DNA from: Setomelanomma holmii
Lineage: Eukaryota; Ascomycota; Dothideomycetes; Pleosporales; Phaeosphaeriaceae
Direction of reading: 5' to 3'
Assembly: GCA_010015745.1 (NCBI GenBank)
Contig: ML978326.1
Coordinates: 1-49,520, forward strand
DNA: 49,520 bases
The notes beneath the pieces were generated by a model. It had not been told where the DNA came from. It made no database searches and saw only the letters and a program-made list of their open reading frames with translations. How positions within the stretch are numbered: position 1 is the stretch's first letter; each line of letters starts with the position of its first letter. The position numbers and the translations under genes were made by a program. This document shows positions 23,014 to 33,988 of this stretch, piece by piece.

Positions 23014-25078
23014 ATGATTTTCACGGCACCGGCTTTCCTTCCCGCCTTACCGGTTCCTCTCCCGCTCCAAGAAACTGTCGGGGACTTTTGTTTGGCAGGA
23101 AATCTTGCTAGTTCAGTGAAATCTGACTCGGCGGACAAGCGGCCACCCTTTGTCGAGGCAGTGATCGATCGGACATGGACTGCGGACGAGATTGATGCTC
23201 GCGTCGCTCAGGTTGCGGCAGCCTTGTGCTCATCGTGGAAGCTTGTTCCCGGGCAACAATGGCGCAAAACAGTTGCCATCTTAGCTTCGAATAGCGTAAG
23301 TCTTCGCAGAACTATGCTCGAGACAGGAACTTGAGCGGCCTCTAGGTTGAAATCCTAATTCTTTCATGGGCTATCCATCGCATTGGAGGTGGCTGCCTCA
23401 TGTTGCAACCAACGAGCTCGGCTGATGAGATCGCCGGGCACCTTGGTCGTGTACCGCCATTTGCCATGTTCGTGTCACAAGATCTTCTTCCTCTGGGTCA
23501 AGAAGCCGTTCGACGGAGCCCCATGTCCTCAGAACTGCCGCTTTACAGGCTTTCCGTGCCTGAACAGTCTCCGCACACAACAGTGGTTGAGCCAGATCAG
23601 GATCTAGCCAAGATTTCTACTCTTGATGACTTGATCACAGTTTCCAAGGGTCTGCCCCCAATGCAGAAGTCTCTGTTATCTGCCAACGAAGCGTGCCGAC
23701 GTGTGGCGTACTACTGTACCACTAGCGGCACTTCTGGTTTCCAGGTAACGTCATATACTTCTCTCCGCGTCACATTGGACTAATCAAACTTTTCTTGTGA
23801 TTTGATAGCGCATTGTGGCAATCACGCACGAAAACATGATCGCTAGTATCTTGCAGGCTACATCGTTCTACAAGGCCACAAGAGTGAGAGGCTCGGAGGT
23901 GACTTTGGGCTTCTTACCGTTCAACCACATCTATGGTATTTTGATCACTCATTCCTTGATGTACTACGGCGACAGCTTCATCGTCCATCGTGGCTTCAAT
24001 CTGATGGAGATCCTGACTTCTATCGACAAATATCGCATCAATACACTCTATCTGGTCAGTCTGGCAGAGGAGAGCGTTCTCTGGCCCCTTATCCATACGG
24101 GTACGGATATCCAGAATGCAAACTGATGGGTCTAGGTGCCGCCTATAATCAATGCTCTGTCGCGTAATGCATCTATACTGGATCGATTCGACTTGAGCTC
24201 AGTGAGCGCCATCGTATCGGGCGGCGGACCTCTTAACAAAGAAGCTCTTGCAAAGATGCAAGCTGCGCGGCCCAATTGGCGAATTCTTAGCGGCTGGGGT
24301 AGGTCTCTTTATAGCGTAGTCTGAGCAATGAACTAACGTTCAATTAGGTCAAACTGAAAGCTCTGGTATCGGATCTCTGTCTCATCCTGGAGATATCTTC
24401 CCGGGTTCGAGTGGTGTTCTGCTTCCAGGTGTCCGCATTCGATTGAGAGATGATCATGGCCGTGAGGTTGAGAAGCTAGAGGAGATGGGCGAAATCGAGA
24501 TTGCCTCTCCCAGCGTCCTGCGCGGATATATCGACCATGCTAGCGAATCACATCTCTCGTCCACAGGTGATGCAGAATTTTGGTGGCCGACAGGAGATGT
24601 TGGTCTATTCCGCGTGGCTCCTAGTGGCGAGACGCATCTGTTTATTGTAGACCGTATCCGCGACATGATTAAAGTGAAGGTAAGCCAGAGTGCGAAGACG
24701 AAGCGTGAATCTACGCATCCAGGCCAACACTTGCTGACAATCCATGTGTAGGGTCATCAAGTCGCTCCTGGTCAGATTGAGGCTCATTTGAGCCAACATG
24801 CTGCCGTCGCCGAAACTGCCGTCATCGGGGTCCCTGACGAAGCAGCCGGCGAGCGAGCTCTGGCCTTCATAGTCCGAGAGCCTTCATATGCATCCAATGC
24901 AAGCGAAGCGGATGTCAGAAAGATAATCAGGGATCATAACGACTTGAATCTGCCCGAGCTTTGCCGTCTGCAGGACCGCATCATCTTCGTCGATCAGATT
25001 CCGAAAAGTGCGAGTGGGAAAGTTCTCAAGCGAGAAATGAGAAAGCAGATGTCTACGTTGCAGCCCAAAGAGCATTAG
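23014..25078 (+). CDS. Acyl-CoA synthetase / adenylate-forming ligase (4CL-like)
   Basis: Activates a carboxylic acid with ATP to an acyl-adenylate and usually transfers it to CoA. Six exons join in frame: 23014-23295, 23346-23744, 23809-24054, 24136-24298, 24348-24679 and 24752-25078. They total 1749 bases, 582 residues plus stop. Core motifs are present in order: CTTSGTSGFQR (ATP-binding loop), GWGQTESSGIG, WPTGDVGLF, DRIRDMIKVKGHQVAP, and PKSASGKVLKRE with the C-terminal catalytic lysine. All introns have GT and AG ends and are 50-81 bases long. The C terminus ends PKEH, so there is no type 1 peroxisomal signal. The loop reads TSGTSGFQ rather than TSGTTGxPK, a mild variation. The substrate cannot be read from sequence. 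It looks intact, unlike most genes upstream. Confidence 0.9.
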
Positions 25079-25249
25079 GATTAGCGCAGTCTGGGTGTTT
25101 GAGTCATCAAATATGAACGCTGTAACGTTACCGTTGCTCGAGTATTGCGCTTGTCTTCATATATAGTTATTGTGACCACGTGGATAAAGTCACATGATAT
25201 TCTATTGTAGCAGGCACTGGCCAGTGGGCAAGTGCACTTACCTTAGAGC

Positions 25250-25364
25250 TGAAAGCTCCTACACACAAACACAATCATGCAATACAACAACACAGATAGC
25301 AATACATCTTGTTGATAATGCCCTCCAATTGAAGTTGCTCACGCACTTTCAGTTATGAGCCCGG
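25250..25364 (+). repeat. Copia remnant: possible LTR end and tRNA primer-binding site
   Basis: GTTATGAGCCCGG at 25352-25364 is complementary to the anticodon stem-loop of initiator tRNA-Met (its GGGCTCATAAC), the half-tRNA primer used by many Copia elements. It directly follows CTTTCA, which pairs with a TGAAAG at 25250; the 102 bases between are a possible short LTR. The same PBS occurs at 37761-37773 next to a real gag gene. The LTR boundary here is tentative, but the PBS match is good. Confidence 0.5.
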
Positions 25365-25388
25365 CTGTCGACGACACAGCCTGCATTC

Positions 25389-25729
25389 TGTAAGCCCAGG
25401 GCACCTTGTACCGTCACGCGGATTATCCGCCGACCAATCAGCCCGCTACTCTCTGTATATAAGCTTGAGATCACAGATCTCTCAGTCGTAAGAACAAGAC
25501 ACTTCACATCATTCTAGCCCTTTGGCTCTTGTTGGTAGACCTTTGTACGATCGTACGGGGTGATAACGGTAACTAGATTCTTCTTGTGTATTGGTATGCT
25601 CCTCTATGAATGTGGGTGCTATGGAGCTATACATGAGCTCGGTACAAGTCGGACCGAAGTAGGATCGACGCGGTACATTGAGCAGCTCATGGAGATAGGG
25701 TGTTTACCGACAGCTCTCAACTGCTTACA
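25389..25729 (+). repeat. Solo LTR, family A, interrupted by a family B LTR
   Basis: Begins TGTAAGCCCAGGGCACC and ends CAACTGCTTACA, like the copy at 2150-2312, but is split by 25530-25712. Without the insert and one target copy it is 153 bases. Flanks are CATTC and CATGG, a poor target duplication that may have mutated. It starts 24 bases after the Copia PBS at 25352-25364. Confidence 0.82.
25530..25712 (+). repeat. Solo LTR, family B, nested in a family A LTR
   Basis: A 183-base unit from TGTTGGTAGACC to TTTACCGACA. It is flanked by perfect GCTCT duplications at 25525-25529 and 25713-25717, both lying within family A LTR sequence. This fixes the order of events: A inserted first, B later. 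Relatives are at 32886-33070 and, diverged, 3542-3700. Confidence 0.88.
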
Positions 25730-25831
25730 CATGGAGATTATGAGAACAAGTATGCAACAACCGGAAGATCCTCAATGCTTCTAAACGTGCTGTGATTAAC
25801 ATTCGCATTACCGGACTCGAAACACTTTCCA

Positions 25832-27627
25832 TCAAGCCCGTACTTCATCCTGCATATCCTTCCGTTGCACTTTTGCACCAAGCACGTCCTCGATCTCAAC
25901 ACTTGGTGTGAGATACGGCTTTACTTTCTCTCTTATCATTGTTCTCTGCTCAAAGGCATACCCCAACCCGACCAGTAACTTCTCACTCCACTTACGTCCT
26001 GCAAACGAAAGTCCGAATGGGATATTTGGCGCCGACTCCACCAGCCCGCGTGTTGACTTTTCTACGGTCGTATTGGCGAGATGCGCGCCCATGGGCACGG
26101 TAATCACAGGCGCGCCGATAATCGCTGAAATAGATGGACTGTAACTGGTTGGAAGCACCACGGCATCGAGATTGTATGTATCGAGCGCACCCAAGATGCC
26201 GCCGGGTCCGCCGAGGTATAAGTCTTCTTGATACGCAGCCCAGAATTCCGGAGAAGTGTTAGTGAAATTTAGAGTGAGCATGACGTCGAATGCGACGGTG
26301 TCGCGATTGGGATAATCCTCGAGCGAGAAGGTTTGCGTAAACTTCGTAATGTCGGCGAGATTGGTGACGTTGTTTGGATTGTAAGTCAATTGGGCAAGGT
26401 ATGCGGCGAGATTGGGGCCAAAATCTGCGCCCAGAACAATGGATCTGGCCCTGGAGGTGAGATATGCGTCGTATGCAGTGTAGTTTGTGTTTTCGACGAT
26501 AATGGCGCCTGCATTCTTCAGGACTATGAGTGCAGCTTCGAAAGCGTCGTATAGGTTCGCGGAGCTGGGTGTTCGAGTACCAATCGCATTACTCGGGACA
26601 CCGATGCGCTTACCGCGGAGAGCGTCGAATTGGCAGGCTGCGACGTAGTCTGGAACAGAGTATTTGGTGGAGTTGGAAGCCCAAGGGATTGCGGAAGTGT
26701 AGTTGTCGTATTGATCGGGGCCAGCGATGGCTTGGAGGATGTAGGCGGCGTCTTTGACGGTGCGGGCCATGGGTCCAACGGAGTCCTGATGCTCGGAGAA
26801 GGGTATAACGAGGGATCGAGAGGTAAGACCGACAGTTGGCTTGATACCGACAATGTTGTTTAGCTCGCTTGGTGATAAGATACTTCCATCCGTCTCAGTA
26901 CCGAGAGAACCAAATGCAAGACCAAGACTAGAAGCGACTGCGCTGCCACTGCTACTTCCGCTAGGGTCCTGGTTGGGATAGTATGCGCCATACGTCTGGC
27001 CGCCGTATGCAGACCATCCATTAGACGAGTTAATTGAGCGGTTGTTGGCCCATTGCGAAAGGTTGCTCTTGCCGAGAACGATTGCACCAGCCTTGCGAAG
27101 TTTAGCAGCCACGGTTGAGTCGCGAGGTACTTTTGCACCGCGGAGAGACCAAGAGCCAGCGGTATTGTTCATCCTGTCTTTTGTGGCAATGTTGTTCTTG
27201 ATGAGAATTGGCAGGCCATGGAGAGGTCTACGATATGATTAGTATTTGATCGGGACCATCGCAAAAATTGAATGACCGACCCTCGAAGCTTTCCACGAGC
27301 CCTCTCCTCATCCAACTCCTTCGCGATGGCCAGAGCATCCGGGTTGATTTCGGTGACCATATGAAGGGTCGAATTAACTTCCAGGATACGCGCAATATAA
27401 GCCTGTGATTATTTCAGCAATTAGTGCTCCTGCACTTGTTGCGTGATGATTCTGTTACTGACCTGCACCAAATTCACACTAGTAAAGTGTCCCTCTTCAA
27501 GACCAAGCGTAAGCTCCTCGCCCGTCGCATCCAACAACAACGGCAATGACGAATTGAGGTACTGCGCAAGGCTCGTCAACGGCGCAAATGTCACAAGGGC
27601 CTTAGCAATCAGCCAAGCAGACACCAT
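25832..27627 (-). CDS. Secreted-type amidase (amidase signature family)
   Basis: Hydrolyses amide bonds of an unknown substrate. Three exons, read on the minus strand, join in frame: 27627-27463, 27402-27281 and 27227-25832. They total 1683 bases, 560 residues plus stop. The amidase signature is complete: LPILIKNNIAT carries the catalytic Lys, and DPSGSSSGSAVASSLG followed by GTETDGSI carries the cis-Ser and nucleophilic Ser. The N terminus (MVSAWLIAKALVTFAPL) is hydrophobic and fits a signal peptide, and several NxT/NxS sites support secretion. Both introns (60 and 53 bases) have GT and AG ends. Transcribed toward the acyl-CoA synthetase, with the nested LTRs between their 3' ends. No lesions were seen. 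Confidence 0.9.
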
Positions 27628-27820
27628 GATACCAATTGCTACAGCCGCTGCCGAACGAGTGAGAGGATTGGATCCGAGTAGTACCTGCGAGTATACCCGT
27701 CACCTTTATAGCCAACGTTCAAAAGGCAATGATTAGTCATCTTTTCCAGGCTGGGCAGCATTCCTCGAGCCTCATTCCCCGTCCTATCAGGCAATGTGTC
27801 CGGATCGATCTAGCGTCTTC

Positions 27821-27959
27821 TGTAACGGTTTGGGCCTTGCCCAGAACCACTCTAGATCAAGTTGGGATAGCTCATGTACGGTCGTCTATATATGAAGCTG
27901 TGCCCACCTCAGATAGTCAATGAACCGCATGTCTCTCCTCCTCTGGCTGTACCGTTACA
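27821..27959 (+). repeat. Solo LTR, family C, with perfect target duplication
   Basis: A 139-base unit from TGTAACGG to CCGTTACA with TCTTC on both sides (27816-27820 and 27960-27964). Shares GTTGGGATAGCTCATGTACG and CTATATATG with the copy at 11177. It sits about 190 bases upstream of the amidase start on the opposite side of the promoter region. Confidence 0.87.
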
Positions 27960-28078
27960 TCTTCTAAATGCTTATTTTACCTCGTAGACAAAAGATCGTT
28001 TCTACAAGGAAGACATTTACCAGGGAGTTAAAGTCAGGCTTTTCAACACCGTTATTGGAGAAGTTCCGCGTTAATAAC

Positions 28079-28152
28079 TGTAACGGTACAAAAAGGCTGA
28101 CCTTATGCACATCTCAGAATACAAGGTATATTGTGGTGTAGTAGTTAGGCAC
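28079..28152 (+). repeat. Short LTR-like repeat, family D, decayed right end
   Basis: Begins TGTAACGGTACAAAAAGGC and matches 32516-32589 through ACATCTCAGAA and GGTATAT. The other copy ends in CCGTTACA, but here the right end is degraded (GTTAGGCA). It may be a short derivative of family C, since the left end of the C copy at 21186 also begins TGTAACGGTACA. Confidence 0.45.
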
Positions 28153-28159
28153 ATGATTA

Positions 28160-29329
28160 GAGGACTTGGCAGCGGGGTAGAATGGTTGTAAGAAGGGCTG
28201 GTCAGCTTCAGGAGTGGGAAAAAAAAACACCCACCGACGCCTCTTCGCAATGTAGTACTTCACATTAGTCGCACCTCCCCACCGATTGCGGGCCGAAACC
28301 TGTACCCCCTCCTCATGAGCATATAATTATGCCACAACAGTAACATGTTTGCACCTACTGACTCGCAGCAAAACGGTAGTTTTGAAGTATCTTTGTAATG
28401 AAGCTGAATTTTTGGTGTTCTGCCAAGGATTTTCATGTGAGCTCGGGAACTGTTGATTCTACCCTATGTACCACCCTCCATGCTTCAATATCAACCACCG
28501 TGTCACTGTTGTTAATTATAGAGAACTGAACGCCTCGAAGCACGACTAGCATGGGATCCACGAACATTGTGTACTCTGCATTGGAACGCGGGTGTACTTG
28601 CAGGGTGGCTGGCAAAGTGTAGTGGGCGCAGCTAGGACTTCGGATTGCGATCATAGCCGGCACGGTCCACTAGCCTCTTGAGGAGTCTATCAAGCAGTCT
28701 ATCGAAGGGCCTATTGAGATGTATATTGAGGTGGATATCGAGCTTCTAGTGACGTGTATATCGAGCCTATATTGACGTGTAGTTATATCGAGTTTCAATT
28801 AGGCCGACAGTTATTCCACTGATAAGTGATAAGAGACAACGAGCATGTAGATGACGCACGGACGGAAAGCGACATTTTTGCACTACGACAGCACGACGTA
28901 CAGAAGAAGTTAATCTTTCAGAGTAGCATGAACATAGATGTGGGGTATATAGGAGCCTTCGGCACAAGTTTCAGGTGGTGCAGGGTCGCTTCGCGGGAGT
29001 TAGAGATGTTGTGTTAAATTTTAGATATCAACTTACGATCCTGGTTATGCCCACCTAAATATTTCTCGCGGTAAGATTGACGCCCCGTTTGAAATCCGTG
29101 GCAAAACGTACATCCATGCTGTTTTGCTCTATTGAATATTTCGGCCGATGTGTGATACAGCGTGTTGTCGTAAGCGTACATATTCTGCGTATGGATGTAT
29201 AGAAACATCACGTGAGTGTGAAAGCCCCCTGGGGCAATTATCTGCAATGTTCGACTCTGCAGATAAGTCACCTATTCCCCCAAAAATCCAGTTTCGAAGC
29301 AAACCGAAGTCGTTGCAAACGTTACAATT
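28160..29329. other. Intergenic interval with a small degenerate tandem repeat
   Basis: About 28700-28795 contains imperfect repeats of GTGTATATCGAG-like units spaced about 20-25 bases apart. The rest has short frames only, such as minus 28433-28663 (76 codons), without recognisable domains. The right end would include the P450 promoter. Confidence 0.45.
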
Positions 29330-31299
29330 ATGAACCAGTCTACTGAATCAGCCTTCCATTTGGGCGAGTTCCCTAAGTCATTTCCTCTTATGATTGGGAT
29401 TACCGTTCTTTCCATAACCTCAGTATACCTTTACTCCGTCATCAGCGATTTTCTGCAAGCTTTCCTGGAGCGCCCGGCCCACTTCTTGCCTTTTAAGATT
29501 AGTCAGGTTGTCAAGCCCACCAAAGTTGATGTTCCCTTGGTGGAACTGAAAGAAGGTGGCGATTATCGTGAATTGTTAGCACGTGGCTCGGAGCAGGTAC
29601 ATACTTTCCTACCTTACAACGCTCAGATCTATTATTGACGTGCAGTAGTATCCGGATCGTCCGTTCAAGTTGCGTCATCCTCCGGGCGAGATTGTAATTT
29701 TGCCTTTCAAGTATATGGATATGATCAAGAATGCACCAGAAAGCAAGCTGAGCTTTCAACAAGGCTCGTTTGATATGCTTATGGGCCAGCATACGGGTAT
29801 CACTGCACATGATCTTGAGATGGCGACAGTGATCCGGAGGGATGTCGGACGTTTATTGGATCGTGTACACACAATCGTGGATGACGAAGCGATAGATGCC
29901 ATGAAGCAGGAAATTGGGCCCTGCGACGGTATGTATAAAACACGCCCAAAATCATTGTCAGAAGCTTCTATATAATTGTTTAGCTGACCCATAAACAGAC
30001 TGGACGGAAGTTCTACTCCTACCTAAGGCAGTGCGCATGATCGTCAAGGTCTCCCAGCGTGTGTTTGTCGGAGAGCCGCTCTGCCGCGATGAACGATGGG
30101 TGAGAACAGCTCACGCCCTTCTTTCTCTTTGCGGGACTACTCACTAACTTTTCCTAGATTCAGACTATCACGAACTCTACCGCTGCGTCTTTTGGAAGCG
30201 TCAATAAACTCTGGGCCGGCAACTGGATGACCCGTCCTTTTATCGCCTGGCGCGATCCGGGTCTCAGCGCGATGCGCAAATACAAGAAATCAAGTTACGA
30301 GTAAGTCACCCTTTTGCTCCTCCACCCCTTGAATCGAATGCACTTCTGATTCTCCTTCCTCAACAGCCTTATCGGACCGGTTCTGGACCAGCGTCTCAAG
30401 AATCTGCAAGATCCAGACTTCAAGGCGCCACCGGATCTCATGCAGCTCGTCATCGATGGGTGGAAAGACGGCAAAGGTCGGACTCTCGACCATCAAGTGC
30501 ATACTCAGTTCGGCACCGGTCGAGCCGCTCTTTTCACCACCGGGATCACCGTATACTATCTCATTTATGACCTCGCGACCCATCCGGAGTACATTGAGCC
30601 GCTGCGCGAGGAGGTCGTTGGTTTGGGCGGTGCACCGATGACCAGGGCCAACGTAGCCAAACTGACTAAATTAGACAGCTTTATCAGAGAGTGTCAGCGA
30701 TGGAGCAAATTCTTCCTCGGTGAGTTTCCCTTTTGGTCCAATCGTAGCGCGAATTAAGTAACAGAGCTAACCAAAGTGCTGTAGTTGGGACGTTGAGAAA
30801 AGTTATACAGCCGCTGAAGTTGGATGATGGTACTGTGCTTCCGGTTGGCACGTTGCTGGCTGTTGATGCGCATAATGCAGTCTTCAACAAATCGTTACTT
30901 GAAGATCCTTACAAGTTTGACGGGTTCAGGTACATCTTCTCGACCACACATCGTTATGTATGCTAATGCTTTGATAGATTTGAGAGATTGCGTGCGCAAG
31001 AAGGTAACTCGATGAAATATCAGGTATGTTCTGATTGCCTGGTCTTGGAGCAAGCGACTGACGCATTCTTTAAGGCGGCTACCACTGGGCCCGACCATTT
31101 GGTCTTTGGTCATGGCACCCAGGCATGTCCTGGACGCTTCTTCGCGATTCATGAGATAAAGGTGGCACTGGCACGTATTCTTCTTAATTATGACTTCAAG
31201 TTGAAGGATAAGCCCGTGCACAGTCCGATGGCGAGGGTGGCCGGCGTCGTGACAAATGCTGATCCATCGGTGAAATTCTTATTTAAGAGTAGGAAGTAG
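29330..31299 (+). CDS. Cytochrome P450 monooxygenase
   Basis: A haem-thiolate monooxygenase, probably anchored in the ER by an N-terminal membrane segment (PLMIGITVLSITSVYLYSV). Eight exons can be joined: 29330-29596, 29649-29928, 29999-30099, about 30158-30300, 30367-30719, 30785-30929, 30978-31023 and 31075-31299. This gives about 519 residues with GT and AG at every intron. The haem-binding loop FGHGTQACPGRFFA holds the axial Cys, and the K-helix ExxR motif is in SFIRECQR. The I-helix region reads GRAALFTTG. Its style resembles the fungal gibberellin/ent-kaurene oxidase and CYP68-like group, but that is a family impression, not a substrate assignment. No stops or frame changes were seen, so it is likely functional. 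Confidence 0.9.
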
Positions 31300-32013
31300 A
31301 CGGTTCTTCTCATAAAGTCGGGGCTCGGTTCCAAAGTGAGAATGTAGCAATATCGACAAGTGTGCTAGTGCTCTATAGCTCTGTGCAGGCATCACCTACA
31401 ATGAGACCCGATTCCAAAAGGTTATCATTAAAAAAGACGAGAAACGCCCCACTGAACGACGATCTTGGCCACAACAGACTTTTGTGAATGATCCAGTTGT
31501 CAATTTCCGGTGTTCATGGCCATAAGCACATACTGACGCCTCACTACATAGCGCAGTCGAGGTGGCGGAGCGTACCATCCATGAACAAAACCCAATCCCA
31601 GGAACCTAGACTCCGCTGAAAGAACCAATCCCCCCGCGCTGGAGGTCAAGTGATGCTTAATAGTTCAGAAAAGCACGGTGCAGGTTGCATCATGATGTGT
31701 AGTGCCCATATTAGTTTCACTCTTGTTGCATCCAGACTCCACAGCAATCGATCCAATCAATCTGGGAGTGAAAGCTCGGATTAATCTTCTGACACGATTT
31801 AGAGTCTTTTCAGGTGTATTACGTAACACAGTTCCACGTCTCCACTGCTGTACTACGTAGTAGACCACACCGCTATGTCTTACCAGCACTACATATACAA
31901 TTCATAGCTATGCATACAATAGAAACTCACTTCAATCCTTCAATTCTTCCCACATACTCACGGTTTTCTCACCGTGACAAATACTAAGTCTCAGTTCACA
32001 ACTCTGAAGCATG
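31300..32013. other. Intergenic interval, no gene seen
   Basis: Only short frames of 60-74 codons without domain features. I see no repeat of the LTR families named elsewhere. Confidence 0.45.
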
Positions 32014-32388
32014 CTAATGTAGTGTCTGCACCAGTGGTAACGAAAACAAGCACAACAAGGCCTTCTTACAAGACCCTGAAGCTTCCTCTAATATCAACCC
32101 TGCCGTGTACATGCGTGTTAATATGAGTTGTGGGACCCAGAGCGAGAGGCGAGGTACTTCGTTCGCAGGACGGGCATATGTATCATGCAAGGCACTGAGC
32201 AAGTACTTAACCTTCCCGAACTGTTTGTTGTTTAAGGGAGGGATTTTCAATATCTCCATGGAATGATCAAAGAGCTTTGGTCGTTCTGCGATCACAGTAG
32301 AGTCTGTCTCTTTTTCGTCTGGACAGATAGCGCAGGTACAAGCGAACCAAGCTTTTTTTTTGAATTTCTGTCGGGCCGTCACCATCAT
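32014..32388 (-). pseudogene. C-terminal fragment of a SET-domain protein
   Basis: The minus frame encodes KKAWFACTCAICPDEKETD, resembling the post-SET Cys cluster after the SET fold (F.C.C..C). Downstream helices (LLSALHDTYARPANEVPRL, LILTRMYTAGLILEEA) resemble the helical C-terminal domain of fungal SET proteins. The catalytic NHS region is not found upstream, where stops occur, so this is a fragment. A fuller but broken MYND/SET gene lies at 47418-49193. Confidence 0.5.
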
Positions 32389-32515
32389 GGATGTGGTATC
32401 AGAACGCGATCACGGTCTCGGGCTCCATATCTTGGGTCGCGCGCCGCTTGACGAGAAATCTGAGTACAAACAAGTAGCTAGCAACAGCGTAGGAACTTTT
32501 TGAAGTCAAGAACTT

Positions 32516-32589
32516 CGGAACGGTACAAAAAGGCCAGCCTTACCTACATCTCAGAACAAAGGGTATATATGTTGTTCTATGCCGTTACA
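32516..32589 (+). repeat. Short LTR-like repeat, family D
   Basis: A 74-base unit starting CGGAACGGTACAAAAAGGC (the expected TG is CG) and ending GCCGTTACA. It matches 28079-28152. Flanks AACTT and AGATT are not a convincing duplication. Confidence 0.5.
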
Positions 32590-32885
32590 AGATTGCGTAT
32601 CAACTATTAAATCTCCATCCACAGCAGACGTACTGCCTACCTCGGAACTCCCATGGTTTTGTGATGCAAAGCCTGGGCCTTGAGATGGGTTTCTATAGAG
32701 CTTCTGTACGAGAACCTTGATGAGTTACGCCTGGCCGCCGCCTTGAATGGTTGGTTCGGTTCGGAATCTACTAGGAGAGCAGTTTTAGAGTTGCCAACAC
32801 CGGTGTCAGGAATATAAGCGTGACTGAATGCTTTCTCGAAAAGAAGCAAGTCTCGCAGTCTTGCGGCTCGATTTAGGGATACTGC

Positions 32886-33070
32886 TGTTGGTAGGCCTTT
32901 GTATGATCGTACGGGGTGATGAACAATAAACGTGTTCTTCTTCGTGTATTGGTATGCTTCTCTATGAATGTGCGTGCTATGAAGGTATACATGAGCTCGG
33001 TGCAAGTCGGACCGAAGTAGGATCGATGCGGTACATTGAGCAGCTCATGGAGATAAGGCGTTTACCGACA
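32886..33070 (+). repeat. LTR, family B
   Basis: A 185-base unit from TGTTGGTAGGCC to TTTACCGACA, closely matching 25530-25712. The flanks ACTGC and GTAAC do not match, so this copy may mark a recombination junction or an old insertion. Confidence 0.75.
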
Positions 33071-33368
33071 GTAACGGACTTATATGGGCACATTTATCTG
33101 GCTAGGAACATTGAGATTCTGCGCAATTCTTAAACCTTGAATGCTATAGAGCAAAGCAGAAGGAGGCACGAGAGTATCATAGAGTCTTGAGCGAGTACAC
33201 ACGTGGACGGAAATTAACCTGAACCATGCATTCTGGAAGCGAAGATGCTTGGCGGAATGCTCATCGGACACTTCAATCGGAACGTGAGATGGCCGGGGTC
33301 GCTGTACCGGTGAACAATGCGACCGAGTTTGTTGCTTAAATAGAGCGCAAGGGCCTTGCGGGCATCTC

Positions 33369-33690
33369 GCCGATCGCGCACCACGTCTCGCCCATCACGC
33401 ACCGCGTCCCACCGATCGCGCATGGCACACCCCCGATCGCGCACCGCAGTTCCCCATCGCGCACCGCATCCCGCCCATCGCACAACGGCATTCCGCACGT
33501 CGCGCACCGCATGCCACCTATCGCGCACCGCATGCCACCTATCGCGCACCGCATGCCACCTATCGCGCACCGCATGCCACCTATCGCGCACCGCATCCCA
33601 CCTATCGCGCACCGCATGCCACTATCGCGCACCGCATCCCACCTATCGCGAACCGCATCCCGCCCGTTGTGCACCTCGTCCAGCCCATCG
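33369..33690 (+). repeat. 21-base minisatellite
   Basis: Tandem units of about 21 bases. Four consecutive perfect copies starting TCGCGCACCGCATGCC run from 33500 to 33583. The fifth differs by one base, the sixth lacks one base, and outer copies toward 33369 and 33690 are diverged. Because 21 is divisible by three, long frames stay open on both strands (7-residue repeats such as SRTACHL or RDRWHAV). I therefore regard the overlapping ORFs at 33214-33805 as by-products of the repeat, not genes. Confidence 0.85.
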
Positions 33691-33988
33691 CGCACCTCAT
33701 TCTTCGTACCACCCGTCGAGCACTCTCTACTCACCATCTGACCCGTACTTCACTTTCTCCCGTTGCGCGCCGCTAATGCTCACAAGCAATTGTCCTGCAC
33801 GCTGAACGCGCATCTTTAAGAACGTGTTATCGCTCGCTACAAGTCGACTGCTGTTATCCAGACTCGTCCATCGAAACAGTGCAGCCTGCTGATTGACAGA
33901 CTGTAGCTCACGTTTCGGCTCGGGTTCGGTATAACCATACTGGTACTATTCGCACGGGTATCTCAGTATCCGTTGTTCTAAGCCCCCT

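Noticed and set aside
23014..31299. Assignment of the acyl-CoA synthetase and P450 to a named host-selective toxin pathway
   Set aside because: Enzyme classes fit many pathways; no diagnostic partner gene or peroxisomal signal was seen.
33369..33690. Tandem repeat as a CRISPR array
   Set aside because: Units are directly adjacent with no unique spacers, and the window is fungal.
33336..33805. Long ORFs on both strands encoding repeated 7-residue units
   Set aside because: They arise from the 21-base tandem repeat, whose unit length keeps several frames open at once; there is no other sign of a gene.
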